Shown here piece by piece: positions 1 to 7,578 of a stretch of DNA of 64,000 bases. Every line of letters starts with the position of its first letter. Position 1 is the first letter of the stretch. The stretch is from Microbacterium cremeum. GTDB taxonomy: Bacteria > Actinomycetota > Actinomycetes > Actinomycetales > Microbacteriaceae. The translations under genes were made by a program, and so were the position numbers. The DNA lies in NCBI RefSeq assembly GCF_015277855.1, contig NZ_CP063812.1:3410001-3474000 (forward strand), written 5' to 3'. Below the pieces are notes generated by a model. The model saw only the letters and a list, made by a program, of their open reading frames with translations. It searched no databases and was not told the DNA's origin.

Positions 1-182
1 GGCCTCCCCTTCACCGAGGTCATGAACATCAGGTACAACGGCAGGAACCACAGCAGGGCGGTGATTCCCAGTGAGATCCACAGGCCGATGCCGACGTAGT
101 CCGGGCGTCCGCGACGGCGGCGGGCGGACTTGTCGTCGAAGATCTCCGGTGCGATGACCGGCGTGGCGACAGCGCTGGTCAT
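1..182 (-). CDS. Carbohydrate ABC transporter permease, MalG-type (N-terminal part, cut by window edge)
   Basis: Only the first 60 or so codons are present; the gene continues beyond base 1. The start is the ATG read leftward from 182, which overlaps the TGA of the upstream permease as ATGA, so the two are translationally coupled. The visible protein has a short basic cytoplasmic N-terminus (RRRRGRP) and one membrane segment ending in LPLYLMFMTSVKG. That segment is typical of the first helix of CUT1 MalG-type permeases, where the phrase before the periplasmic loop usually reads TSxK. By position it is the second transmembrane subunit of the importer encoded by the genes up to 2443. No ATPase gene is visible; CUT1 systems often share one encoded elsewhere. 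Confidence 0.8.
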   Translation of the reverse strand, partial: MTSAVATPVIAPEIFDDKSARRRRGRPDYVGIGLWISLGITALLWFLPLYLMFMTSVKGR

Positions 183-1108
183 CGGTCTTCCCCCTTCATC
201 GACCAGGCCATGTAGGGGATGACCAGGGCCAGAGTGACGATCAGCAGCACGGTGGCGACGGCGCCGCCCATGCCGAACTGGTGGTTGGTGAACGACTGGG
301 TGTACGACCACAGCGCGAGCACCTGGGTGGACTGCGCCGGCCCGCCGCCGGTCATGCCGACCACGAGGTCGAACACTTTCAACGAGTTGATGATCGTGAG
401 GATGATCACGACGATCGTGGTGGGACGCAGCGCTGGCACCGTGACGGCCCGGAACCGCTGCCAGGCGTTCGCCCCGTCGAGCTTGGCGGCCTCGATCAGT
501 TCGACCGGGACCGTCTGCAGGCCTGCGAGGAACAACACCATACTGAAGCCGACGGCCTGCCAGATGTTCGCGATGAAGATGGAGCCCAGCGCGAACTGGG
601 GGTCCCCCAGCCACGACTGGGTCCATGCTCCGAGTCCGACCGCCTCCAGGAACTGGTTCACGAAGCCGAGCGTGGGGTTGTAGATCCACCGCCACATCGC
701 GGCGACCGTGATCGAGGCGAAGACGGCGGGGATGTAGAAGACGGCGCGCATCAGGTTGCGGCCGACCATCTTGCGGTTGAGGCCGAGCGCGAGGATGAGG
801 GCGATGCCGGTGGGCAGGATCAGCGACAGGATGACCCACACCACGGAGTTGCCGAACGCGGTCCAGAACACGGCATCCTGCGTGAACAGACGCACGTAGT
901 TGTCGAAACCGACCCAGACGGGCTCCTGGATGCGGAATCCCGACCATTCGAAGAAGGACAGTCGAACGGCGTCGAGCATCGGGTAGAGCAGGAACCACCC
1001 ATAGAGCACGACCGCTGGGATCAGGTAGGGCAGCGCGAGGGTCAGGCGGTGGTGCTTCGGGGTGCGCCGCTTCGCGCGCCCCTCGGTCACGAGGGCGACG
1101 GTGGCCAT
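179..1108 (-). CDS. Carbohydrate ABC transporter permease, MalF-type
   Basis: This 309-residue inner-membrane subunit belongs to a CUT1 (maltose-type) importer. About six membrane helices are visible. The EAA loop that contacts the ATPase reads ELIEAAKLDGAN at about residues 203-214, as expected for binding-protein-dependent permeases. The ATG at 1108 is preceded by AGAGGTG five bases upstream. It lies downstream of the binding-protein gene, with a perfect hairpin in the 78-base gap, and overlaps the next permease by ATGA. The substrate cannot be read from the permease. The operon also holds a nucleoside hydrolase-like gene, which hints at an N-glycoside or a sugar released from one. Confidence 0.93.
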   Translation of the reverse strand: MATVALVTEGRAKRRTPKHHRLTLALPYLIPAVVLYGWFLLYPMLDAVRLSFFEWSGFRIQEPVWVGFDNYVRLFTQDAVFWTAFGNSVVWVILSLILPTGIALILALGLNRKMVGRNLMRAVFYIPAVFASITVAAMWRWIYNPTLGFVNQFLEAVGLGAWTQSWLGDPQFALGSIFIANIWQAVGFSMVLFLAGLQTVPVELIEAAKLDGANAWQRFRAVTVPALRPTTIVVIILTIINSLKVFDLVVGMTGGGPAQSTQVLALWSYTQSFTNHQFGMGGAVATVLLIVTLALVIPYMAWSMKGEDR

Positions 1109-1150
1109 GGTTCACCTCTGGTGGATCGGCGGGTCCGGAGTGGGGACTTG

Positions 1151-1177
1151 GGTGGGGCGGACTATGCCCGCCCCACC
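1151..1177 (-). promoter_or_regulatory. Intercistronic hairpin between binding-protein and permease genes
   Basis: A perfect 10-bp inverted repeat (GGTGGGGCGG / CCGCCCCACC) with a 7-base loop lies between the binding-protein stop and the permease start. There is no U-tract. In ABC operons such stems commonly protect the upstream message or cause partial termination, which gives more binding protein than permease. That role is inferred. Confidence 0.55.
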
Positions 1178-1186
1178 GGGGAGCGA

Positions 1187-2443
1187 CTACTGGGAATCGC
1201 GGAACCTCTGGAACTCGGCGCCGGCGTCGGCCGGGTCGATGGCACCGGTGAGCACGGAGTTCTGGATGCGCCAGTACTCCGTCGTCTCGGCCGTCGAGAA
1301 GTTCTGGTCGTTGTTCGTGTAGCCACCGTCGGCCTGGCCGAACAGGTCGGCCCAGATCCCATTGAGGGGGTTGGAGTCGTCGACCGCGACGTCCTTGTTG
1401 ACCGAGAGCGCAGCCCACGCGGAGCCCACGATCTCCTGGCCCTCGGTCGAAGTGCCGAAGTCGAGGAACTGTGCGGCCAGGTCGGCCTTGCCGCTGGCCG
1501 CGTTGATGTAGAACGCCTCGCCGAAGCCGTACAGACGGCCGGTGCCAGTGGGGAATACAACGATCCCGATGTCGTCCGGATTCATGCCGTTGTCGACGAC
1601 CTGCGCGTTGTACCAGGTGCCTTCCAGCGACATCGCGGCCTCGCCGGAGAAGAACAGCTGGGCGGCGTCGTCGTTGTTGATGCCGAGGTAGCCCTCGTTG
1701 AAGTACTCGTCGCCCCACTTCTTCAGTTCGCTGAATGCGGCAGTGACACACTCTTCAGCGCCCCAGTCGCCGTCGCCCATGTTCAGTTCGTCGGCGACGT
1801 CGGCACCGCACTCGGTCTCGATGAGCGAGTCGAGCAGACGCATCACGTCCCAGTTGACCGTTCCTCCGAACTCGATCGGCGTGATTCCGGCGTCCTTGAG
1901 CTTCTGCGCGGCCTCGGCGAGCTCGTCGTACGTTGTCGGCGGTGTGGTGATGCCTGCCTGGTCGAAGAGCTTCTTGTTGTAGTAGATGCCCTCACCCTGC
2001 TGGCTCCATGGAACCCCGTTGAAGCCGCCGTATTGCGTGATGCCGCTCATCGAGGCCGCAGTGAAACGATCCTCCCAGCCGTACTCGTCGTAATAGTCCG
2101 TCAGGTCGAGGCTCATCCCCGCGTCGACCAGCTCGCCGCCCAGACCCGAGCCCTCCCAGTACCAGTAGATGTCGGGCCCGGCGTCCGTGCCCGCGACCTG
2201 ACGGAGGGCGGTCTTGTGCTCGTCGACGGAGCGCTGCTCGAGTTTGATCGTGACGCCGTCGTTCTGCTTCTCGAACTCGTCGATGAGCGCGTTGATCGCG
2301 GTGCCCTGCGTGTCTTCCTGAGTGGGCATCCAGATGACGAGCTCGTCCGAGTCGCTGCCGCCGCCCGCTCCGGAGCATCCGGCCAGGACAGTAACGGCGG
2401 TCGCGGCGAGTCCGACAGCGCCCAATATGCGCTTGGTGTGCAT
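1187..2443 (-). CDS. Extracellular sugar-binding lipoprotein, CUT1 (SBP family 1)
   Basis: This 418-residue lipoprotein starts MHTKRILGAVGLAATAVTVL and has the lipobox LAGC, so it is exported and anchored by the diacylated cysteine near residue 23. The mature part has the usual two-lobe pattern of family 1 solute-binding proteins (FPTGTGRLYG, GEAAMSLEGTWY, an aromatic-rich WYWEGSG stretch). It captures the substrate for the two downstream permeases. The open frame runs upstream to 2878 into the neighbouring gene. The ATG at 2443 is preferred because it begins a clean lipoprotein signal and follows AAGGAAG. It sits 47 bases after the nucleoside hydrolase gene. Confidence 0.93.
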   Translation of the reverse strand: MHTKRILGAVGLAATAVTVLAGCSGAGGGSDSDELVIWMPTQEDTQGTAINALIDEFEKQNDGVTIKLEQRSVDEHKTALRQVAGTDAGPDIYWYWEGSGLGGELVDAGMSLDLTDYYDEYGWEDRFTAASMSGITQYGGFNGVPWSQQGEGIYYNKKLFDQAGITTPPTTYDELAEAAQKLKDAGITPIEFGGTVNWDVMRLLDSLIETECGADVADELNMGDGDWGAEECVTAAFSELKKWGDEYFNEGYLGINNDDAAQLFFSGEAAMSLEGTWYNAQVVDNGMNPDDIGIVVFPTGTGRLYGFGEAFYINAASGKADLAAQFLDFGTSTEGQEIVGSAWAALSVNKDVAVDDSNPLNGIWADLFGQADGGYTNNDQNFSTAETTEYWRIQNSVLTGAIDPADAGAEFQRFRDSQ

Positions 2444-2490
2444 CGTTGCTTCCTTCTTCTGGTGAGCGGGTCCCCCGGAGGGCCCGTTGG

Positions 2491-3540
2491 TCATTGGTTG
2501 GGGTAGAGGGTCTCGGACTGCTGCCAGGCGCTGAACTCCTGCAGCTTGAGGTAGAAGTCCTCGAACATGAGGCGGGTGTCGACCCAGGTGTAGACCCGCA
2601 TCGGGCGGGCGTCTGGTGCGGGGACGTAGGTTCCGTTGTCGGCGATCGCCGGGGTCGGCATCCCGACATGCCGGCTCGACGAGGAGTCGGCCTCGAACAG
2701 CGAACGCAGCGCGGTGAGGAGAACAAGGGGTGAGTCGCCGAGTGCGTACGTTTCGGCAGGGCCGCGCCCTTGGCCGGTCGCGCGTCGGACCACGCGCGCG
2801 ACCTCGTCGTAGAGGTATCGACCAAGCGGTCCTGTCGCCGCGACACGCAAGCGGAGTTCCGCGTCCGATACGAGGCACTGCCGGTACACGTCGCGCGGCA
2901 CCTGCCAGATCGCGAGGCCGGAGTCGTTGAACACGACCTGGCCGGCGACGACGTCGATCAGCAGGTTGTACTCGATCGGCATCGCGTCCGGTGGCGGCAC
3001 GGCCAGGCCTTCGTGCTCGAGACCGCCGATCCAGATCACCGTCATGCGCTCGGCGATGCGCGGCTCGACGAGGTACGCCGAAGCGAGGTCGGTGAGACCG
3101 CCGCCGGCGACGAAGAAGAGCGGGGTGTCGTCGTCACGCATCGCTTCCGTGACGATCGCATCGACCGCGGGGGCCGGCTGCGGCGTGGTGCGATCCGCAA
3201 GGGGACGATTGGATCCAGTGGTGACGACGTCGGTCGACTCGAGGCCCATCCGCGCGAAGACGTCCTCGACGACGCGCGTCGCGTTCTCGGCCGTATCGGG
3301 GCCGCTGTCGAACGGGTCGCCGTCGCGAAGGTGCGAGGCGACCACGAGGCGGATGTCGACATTCGGCGACAGCAGGTGGTGGACGAGCTGGTACAGATCG
3401 TCGGGATCGCCGGAGAAGTCGTTGTCGATGATGACCCGGGCGCGGGGAGCCCCGATAGCGGGGATGCGCTGCCACGGACTGGTCCCGAGAGTCCAGGTGC
3501 GGGCGTTCTGAGTGACGGCGACGTCGGGGATGGAAGTCAT
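2491..3540 (-). CDS. Nucleoside hydrolase family protein (IUNH-like)
   Basis: This 349-residue cytoplasmic enzyme is probably an N-ribohydrolase or related N-glycoside hydrolase. Near residues 30-45 the calcium-binding motif of the family appears as IIDNDFSGDPDD (family form DTDxGxDD). Further on, EYNLLIDVVAGQVVF matches the E-x-N-x-x-x-D region that binds the ribose. The active-site histidine that usually precedes the last aspartate (HDP) is replaced: here the segment reads GDSP. Base preference may therefore differ, or the substrate may not be a nucleoside. The ATG at 3540 follows AGAAGG; an upstream in-frame start at 3573 lacks a ribosome site and would lie inside an operator-like palindrome. 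It is first in the transporter operon and divergent from a LacI regulator. Confidence 0.85.
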   Translation of the reverse strand: MTSIPDVAVTQNARTWTLGTSPWQRIPAIGAPRARVIIDNDFSGDPDDLYQLVHHLLSPNVDIRLVVASHLRDGDPFDSGPDTAENATRVVEDVFARMGLESTDVVTTGSNRPLADRTTPQPAPAVDAIVTEAMRDDDTPLFFVAGGGLTDLASAYLVEPRIAERMTVIWIGGLEHEGLAVPPPDAMPIEYNLLIDVVAGQVVFNDSGLAIWQVPRDVYRQCLVSDAELRLRVAATGPLGRYLYDEVARVVRRATGQGRGPAETYALGDSPLVLLTALRSLFEADSSSSRHVGMPTPAIADNGTYVPAPDARPMRVYTWVDTRLMFEDFYLKLQEFSAWQQSETLYPNQ

Positions 3541-3550
3541 CCTTGACCTT

Positions 3551-3581
3551 CTGTATACAGATAGTTCGTTCAACCGGTTGA
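3551..3581. promoter_or_regulatory. Two short perfect palindromes upstream of the hydrolase/transporter operon
   Basis: CTGTATACAG at 3551-3560 and TCAACCGGTTGA at 3570-3581 are perfect palindromes in the 141-base divergent region. The second has a central CG, as in many LacI-family operators. They lie close to the hydrolase start, where a bound protein would block transcription. Confidence 0.4.
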
Positions 3582-3586
3582 CCGAT

Positions 3587-3627
3587 TAGGTGATCGAAAA
3601 CCTACGCCGTAGGTGATCGTAAACCTA
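3587..3627. promoter_or_regulatory. Tandem 18-bp LacI-type operators
   Basis: Two copies of an 18-bp element differing at one base stand 23 bp apart: TAGGTGATCGAAAACCTA (3587-3604) and TAGGTGATCGTAAACCTA (3610-3627). Each is an inverted repeat (TAGGT...ACCTA) with a CG near its centre, the usual layout of LacI-family sites. They sit between the LacI gene and the operon it probably controls. A nested inverted repeat, ACCTAC-GCC-GTAGGT, spans the junction at 3600-3614. Confidence 0.6.
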
Positions 3628-3681
3628 TAAGATCGAGTCGACTGTTATCCCATCGTTACAAACGCCTGTGAAAGTGAACAG

Positions 3682-4713
3682 ATGCCGACATCACGTGCCC
3701 GCACACGCCCGAGCATGGCCGACGTCGCCCGCTTGGCGGGCGTTTCGACCCAGACGGTCTCGCGGTACTTCACGGGTGTGGGATACGTGCGCGCTGAGAC
3801 AAGGTCGCGTATCACGACGGCGATCGATGAACTGGGGTACGTACCCAACCAGTCGGCGCGCAACCTTCGCTCGCAGCGCACCAACACGGTCGGCGTGCTC
3901 GCGATGGGCGCGCTGAACTACGGCAGCGCTGGTGTCCTGACCGGACTCGGGCAAGCCGCCCGGGAAGCCGATGTAACGCTGATGATCGCCGAACTCGACC
4001 TCGACTTCGACGCGCAGGGATGGGAAGGCGAAGCGAAGCGGGCGCTGTCGCACTTCCTCGCAGTGCCTGTAGACGGCGTGGTGGTGTCCACTCCGATACC
4101 CGGCATCCAATCTCTCCTTGCGGGCTGGGACGAGACCACACCGATCATCACCGTTGCGGAGCTTCCCTACTCCCCCGCGGGGTCCGCGAGCACCCACTCC
4201 TACTCGGCCGGGCTAGATGCGACGCGATATCTCGCATCGCTCGGGCACCGCCGCATCATCCATATCGCCGGACCGGCGACGCGCAACGAAGCGAACGAGC
4301 GCGAGCGCGGCTACCGCGACGCGATCACGGAAGCCGGCCTCGAACCACTTGTCGTACCTGGCGCGACCGATTGGTCATCCGCGTCCGGCTACCGCGCGGG
4401 CGGACTCGTTGACCCGGATGCCTTCACGGCGGTCTTTGCCGCCAACGACGAGATCGCACTCGGGTTCATGAGCGCGATGGAACAGCGCGGACATCGAGCG
4501 CCCAGCGACTTCGCCATCGTGGGCGTCGACGATATGCCGACCGCCGCATACTTCTCTCCCCCGCTGACGTCGATGCGGATCGATTTCCGCGCGGTTGGCG
4601 ACGCGACGTTTCGGATGCTGCACCATCAGATTCGGACGGGCGAGCGCGCAGAACACTTGGTCATCGAGCCGGAATTGGTCATCCGTGAGTCCACCGCCCC
4701 GCCAGCGATCTGA
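3682..4713 (+). CDS. LacI-family transcriptional regulator
   Basis: This 343-residue protein carries the LacI helix-turn-helix at about residues 12-32 (MADVARLAGVSTQTVSRYFT), a hinge helix with the minor-groove signature LRSQRT, and a periplasmic-binding-protein-like effector domain ending in VGVDDMPTAAYFSPPLTS. It is divergent from the hydrolase/ABC operon, with tandem operator-like repeats in between. It therefore most likely represses that operon and itself until a sugar or nucleoside-derived ligand binds. The ribosome site before the ATG is weak. Confidence 0.93.
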   Translation: MPTSRARTRPSMADVARLAGVSTQTVSRYFTGVGYVRAETRSRITTAIDELGYVPNQSARNLRSQRTNTVGVLAMGALNYGSAGVLTGLGQAAREADVTLMIAELDLDFDAQGWEGEAKRALSHFLAVPVDGVVVSTPIPGIQSLLAGWDETTPIITVAELPYSPAGSASTHSYSAGLDATRYLASLGHRRIIHIAGPATRNEANERERGYRDAITEAGLEPLVVPGATDWSSASGYRAGGLVDPDAFTAVFAANDEIALGFMSAMEQRGHRAPSDFAIVGVDDMPTAAYFSPPLTSMRIDFRAVGDATFRMLHHQIRTGERAEHLVIEPELVIRESTAPPAI

Positions 4714-4841
4714 AGCTGACCGCGTAGATCGACCACCGGGACGCGAGCGGCACCCCCACCATCGGCTACCGGACGGCATCCGCGGAGCGCCTACTGCTGC
4801 TGGCACGGGGTACTACACGGAGGCTGAGGAGGGTGCGCTGA

Positions 4842-5459
4842 ATGGTATCTACCCGTAAGACGAGGCGGGCCAGCCTGGTCCTCGCTTTTCCGATTTGCGT
4901 GCTGCTGCTGTCGGCGTGCGGTCCAAACCCGAATTTCGAAACAGCGGTCCGAGGGGTCATGTACCAAGCCTCGGAAACCATCTCAGATGTCGACCGTGCG
5001 CTCGACTCCACGCCTGCGACAACCGTTGGACAGTTTGTGGCTGACCACAGCATCGCGGCAGGCGAGGGACCGCACGGCAACGGCGGATTGCCATGGTTCA
5101 ATGCCGTAGGCCTCGATGAGGACGAGATCGCGGCGCAGTACCTCCCGAATCGAAGCGAGGTCCTCCCGCACGACATCACCGTGGTCTCGCTGGTGGAGGG
5201 GTCTGAGCCAGCCTCGGGTGTGGTGCAAGTGTTCGTGCTCGGCGGCTATGAAGAGTCCGCCGGGTTCGCGAGCGATCCCTACTACTTCTACTACGCGTGC
5301 GTGGAACTCGATATCGATGTCGGCGCGGGCACAGTTGCCGCCTCCCGGGGAACGTGCCCCGCGCTTCCGGACGTGTTCACCAGACTCGCGGAACCCCTGC
5401 CTGAGGATGAAGTGCCGACCGGCTCCACGTGGCCAACCGCGAACGAAACCAGGGCGTGA
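4842..5459 (+). CDS. Predicted lipoprotein of unknown function
   Basis: This 205-residue protein has a basic N-terminus, a hydrophobic stretch and the lipobox LLSAC at about residues 22-26, so it should be exported and lipidated. The mature domain is acidic and I recognise no family. A FYYACVELDID stretch and a later CPAL suggest a possible disulfide. GAGGAGG nine bases upstream supports the ATG. It begins a small stretch (4.8-7.5 kb) of membrane and unknown genes between two sugar loci, with somewhat less biased codon use than its neighbours. Confidence 0.72.
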   Translation: MVSTRKTRRASLVLAFPICVLLLSACGPNPNFETAVRGVMYQASETISDVDRALDSTPATTVGQFVADHSIAAGEGPHGNGGLPWFNAVGLDEDEIAAQYLPNRSEVLPHDITVVSLVEGSEPASGVVQVFVLGGYEESAGFASDPYYFYYACVELDIDVGAGTVAASRGTCPALPDVFTRLAEPLPEDEVPTGSTWPTANETRA

Positions 5460-5496
5460 TCTCGTCGCTTGAGTCTCGCCGGTACACCAGCAGGCA

Positions 5497-5964
5497 TCAA
5501 GGAACGTCCTGAGCGCCGGCTTGCACCGCCCTGGCGATGATCACGGACGCCGGAATGTGCCCCGCGGCCAGGATCACCCCGGCAACGGCGATCCAGGGGT
5601 TGCTCAGCCAGGCAGCGGTGCTCAAGATCACCAGGACGGGGAGAATCGCCATCGGCACCGGCAGCACCCACCAGGGCCGGTACAGCGCGGTCGCCGTGCG
5701 ACCGTCGAGCAGGTAGCGCGCCCAAAGCGCGTAGTAGCCCACCAGTGCGACGACCGCCGGGACCGCCCACCAGCCGATGAGCCGGCCCGGTAGCGTGATC
5801 GCGGGAACGACGACACAGAGCGCCTGTCCCGCCCGTTCGAGAAGCCCCAGCGCGCGAGGCACGTGTGCGGCCGGCACCGGCACCTGTGGCGGGAACCACA
5901 CCAGGAGCAAGGTGGGCGCGAGCACACAGAGCGCGACGACCAGACCCAGCGGCGAGAAACCCAC
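5497..5964 (-). CDS. Small integral membrane protein, unknown function
   Basis: This 155-residue protein is almost entirely hydrophobic, with about five predicted membrane segments (for example GLVVALCVLAPTLLLVWF at the N-terminus, then VPAVVALVGYYALW). I recognise no catalytic or transport motif. It is convergent with the lipoprotein gene and divergent from the next membrane protein, 78 bases away. G/C-rich third positions favour this frame over the overlapping ones. Confidence 0.6.
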   Translation of the reverse strand: MGFSPLGLVVALCVLAPTLLLVWFPPQVPVPAAHVPRALGLLERAGQALCVVVPAITLPGRLIGWWAVPAVVALVGYYALWARYLLDGRTATALYRPWWVLPVPMAILPVLVILSTAAWLSNPWIAVAGVILAAGHIPASVIIARAVQAGAQDVP

Positions 5965-6042
5965 GTCCGGAGGCTATCGCCATCGCATGCGCGCCCGTCT
6001 CTCGACGTTCGCGCGCGCCCTTGCCAGGCCTATCGTGGACGC

Positions 6043-6492
6043 ATGGCGACTGTGTCCTCTCCTCCGCGCGCGCTCCGGATCGGGCTGTACGTCATCGCCT
6101 GGTTCAACCTGCTATCCGCCCTGGTCGGGATGGTCGGGCTGACCTTCGGCGGCGGACTCGGCATCCCTCTGGAGTGGTTGGAAGGAAGCATCTTCACGTC
6201 GTACTTCTGGCCCGGCGTGATCCTCGGCGTCGTCGTCGGCGGCGTCCAAGCCCTCGCGCTCGCCGCCCAGTACGGCCGGTATCGGGTGGCGTGGGGGCTC
6301 CACGCAGCCGCAGGGCTGACCATGATGATCTGGATCTTCGTGGAGATCGCGATCATGCTCGTCTGGTCACCCCTGCACGGCATCTACTTCGCCACCGGCC
6401 TGATTCAGACAGTCCTCAGCGTGGTTGCGCTCGGCGCGTGGCCGAGCCCGTTCCTGCAGCGCGATCCACGGGCGAGCTCGACATCGCGGTGA
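6043..6492 (+). CDS. Small four-helix membrane protein, unknown function
   Basis: This 149-residue protein begins MATVSSPPRALRIGLYVIAW. Four hydrophobic segments alternate with short loops. The open frame extends to 5863, but the upstream part is low-complexity and lies in the divergent promoter region, so the ATG at 6043 is chosen. Segments such as WGLHAAAGLTMMIWIFVEIA resemble small uncharacterised membrane proteins common in Actinobacteria. No function is assigned. Confidence 0.62.
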   Translation: MATVSSPPRALRIGLYVIAWFNLLSALVGMVGLTFGGGLGIPLEWLEGSIFTSYFWPGVILGVVVGGVQALALAAQYGRYRVAWGLHAAAGLTMMIWIFVEIAIMLVWSPLHGIYFATGLIQTVLSVVALGAWPSPFLQRDPRASSTSR

Positions 6493-6498
6493 CCACCC

Positions 6499-6780
6499 TT
6501 GCGTCGCCCTGAGCTGAGTCACGGGAGTCAGCCCAGGAGCCGAGCGGAAGTTCACGCGAGCGCCAACCACTTCCACCTCATGGGCGCCGATCCGCCGCTG
6601 GATCTCGACCACTGGAAAGAGGTCGTCGATGTCAGCATCCAAGCCCCGACAGACCGCCTTGGGGTCGTCGCGAACCTCATCCAGGACGACCTCGGCGCTT
6701 CCGTTGCTCACCGCCCCGGAGCTGGCGGATACGATTTCGGGAGCCGGGTGGTCGCAGCTCGAGGGAGGGTGGCGGTGTGA
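6499..6780 (+). CDS. Possible small gene coupled to the following membrane protein
   Basis: An open frame of 93 codons (start uncertain, TTG at 6499 or an internal codon) ends in TGA that overlaps the next gene's GTG as GTGA, the junction type used throughout this window. The middle part (ANHFHLMGADPPLDLDHWKE) looks protein-like. The first 25 residues do not, and I recognise no family. It may be a gene that has lost its proper start. Confidence rests mainly on the overlap. Confidence 0.3.
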   Translation: MRRPELSHGSQPRSRAEVHASANHFHLMGADPPLDLDHWKEVVDVSIQAPTDRLGVVANLIQDDLGASVAHRPGAGGYDFGSRVVAARGRVAV

Positions 6781-7304
6781 GGAACCTCATGGCGTACGCG
6801 AACTCGCTCGGTATGTGGTGGGTCGCTGGCCTTGTCTGTTCAGTGATCCTCATTTTCGACTGGAGCACCCCGCTCTGGTATCGACTTCTGTGGGTTCCCA
6901 TCGGCTTCGCAATCGTCCTCGCTCTGGCGGCGTCGATCCGCGCGAGAAACAATGCGAGCAACAAAGCGAGCAACAATGGTCGAGTCGTGACATTCCAGGA
7001 GACCGTGAGAAGCGGGCTGCGGCAGACTCCGAAATCCTTGACCAAACCGGGCGCTGCTTTCGAGGTCGGGGTCGTGCTACGAGGGGCGGACGCTCGCGCT
7101 CACTTCGCGGCATTTCGAGGTGCCGAAGGACCGATTCGTATCGTTCTCGTGAATGCGCGCTGGCCTAATAAAGTCGCTCGAGAGCTGGATTTCGGCAGCA
7201 GCGCCGCGTTGAGGGAGTGGGGAGATTCCACGCAGGCCGTCTACGTTCGCGATGAACAGTACGCCGCGGCTGTCACACGTAAGTACTTCGATCCGCTTTT
7301 ATAG
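6777..7304 (+). CDS. Membrane-anchored protein of unknown function
   Basis: This 175-residue protein has two N-terminal membrane helices (WWVAGLVCSVILIFDW, then LLWVPIGFAIVLALAASI), an Asn/Ser-rich linker (ARNNASNKASNNG) and a soluble C-terminal domain of about 100 residues. The start may be the GTG at 6777 (overlapping the upstream stop) or the ATG at 6789. Base composition falls towards the 3' end, unlike the flanking sugar operons, which may indicate transfer. The two-helix anchor plus small domain recalls membrane-associated effectors or sensors, but no motif supports a specific role. Confidence 0.55.
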   Translation: MRNLMAYANSLGMWWVAGLVCSVILIFDWSTPLWYRLLWVPIGFAIVLALAASIRARNNASNKASNNGRVVTFQETVRSGLRQTPKSLTKPGAAFEVGVVLRGADARAHFAAFRGAEGPIRIVLVNARWPNKVARELDFGSSAALREWGDSTQAVYVRDEQYAAAVTRKYFDPLL

Positions 7305-7535
7305 CAGCACTCTCAGCGAGCGACGGATTCGAGTGAAGTACGACAACGGCGCTCCCAGAGTTCGATCGCGTCGACCCTGCCGAACACTCGACGCCGTGAG
7401 GAAACACCTGCTGCAGCGGATGCCGAGCCCGCCGGCGAATCGTGTCGCCCACTCTTGCAGCACCGGCCCGTCGGACTCGCTGCCACGGTTGGCATAGCCC
7501 GCCGCCAGGACTGTGTGAGCCACCGGAGCCGGCAC
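7299..7535 (-). pseudogene. Possible truncated coding remnant downstream of the sulfatase
   Basis: The 274 bases between the preceding gene and the sulfatase stop hold one leftward frame that looks partly protein-like (RPLLALLDHVPAPVAH, then VLQEWATRFAGGLG). Upstream it runs without a start into the sulfatase stop region, and its last third is Arg-rich. This suggests the end of a lost gene. The family was not recognised. Confidence 0.22.
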
Positions 7536-7578
7536 GTGGTCCAGTAGCGCGAGCAGCGGCCTGATCCGCTCGCCCGGG

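Noticed and set aside
281..2506. Long rightward open frame (741 codons) opposite the first ABC operon
   Set aside because: It is antisense to a permease and a binding lipoprotein with clear motifs. The translation is His/Arg/Asp/Gly-rich with no domain, a common artefact of GC-rich codons.
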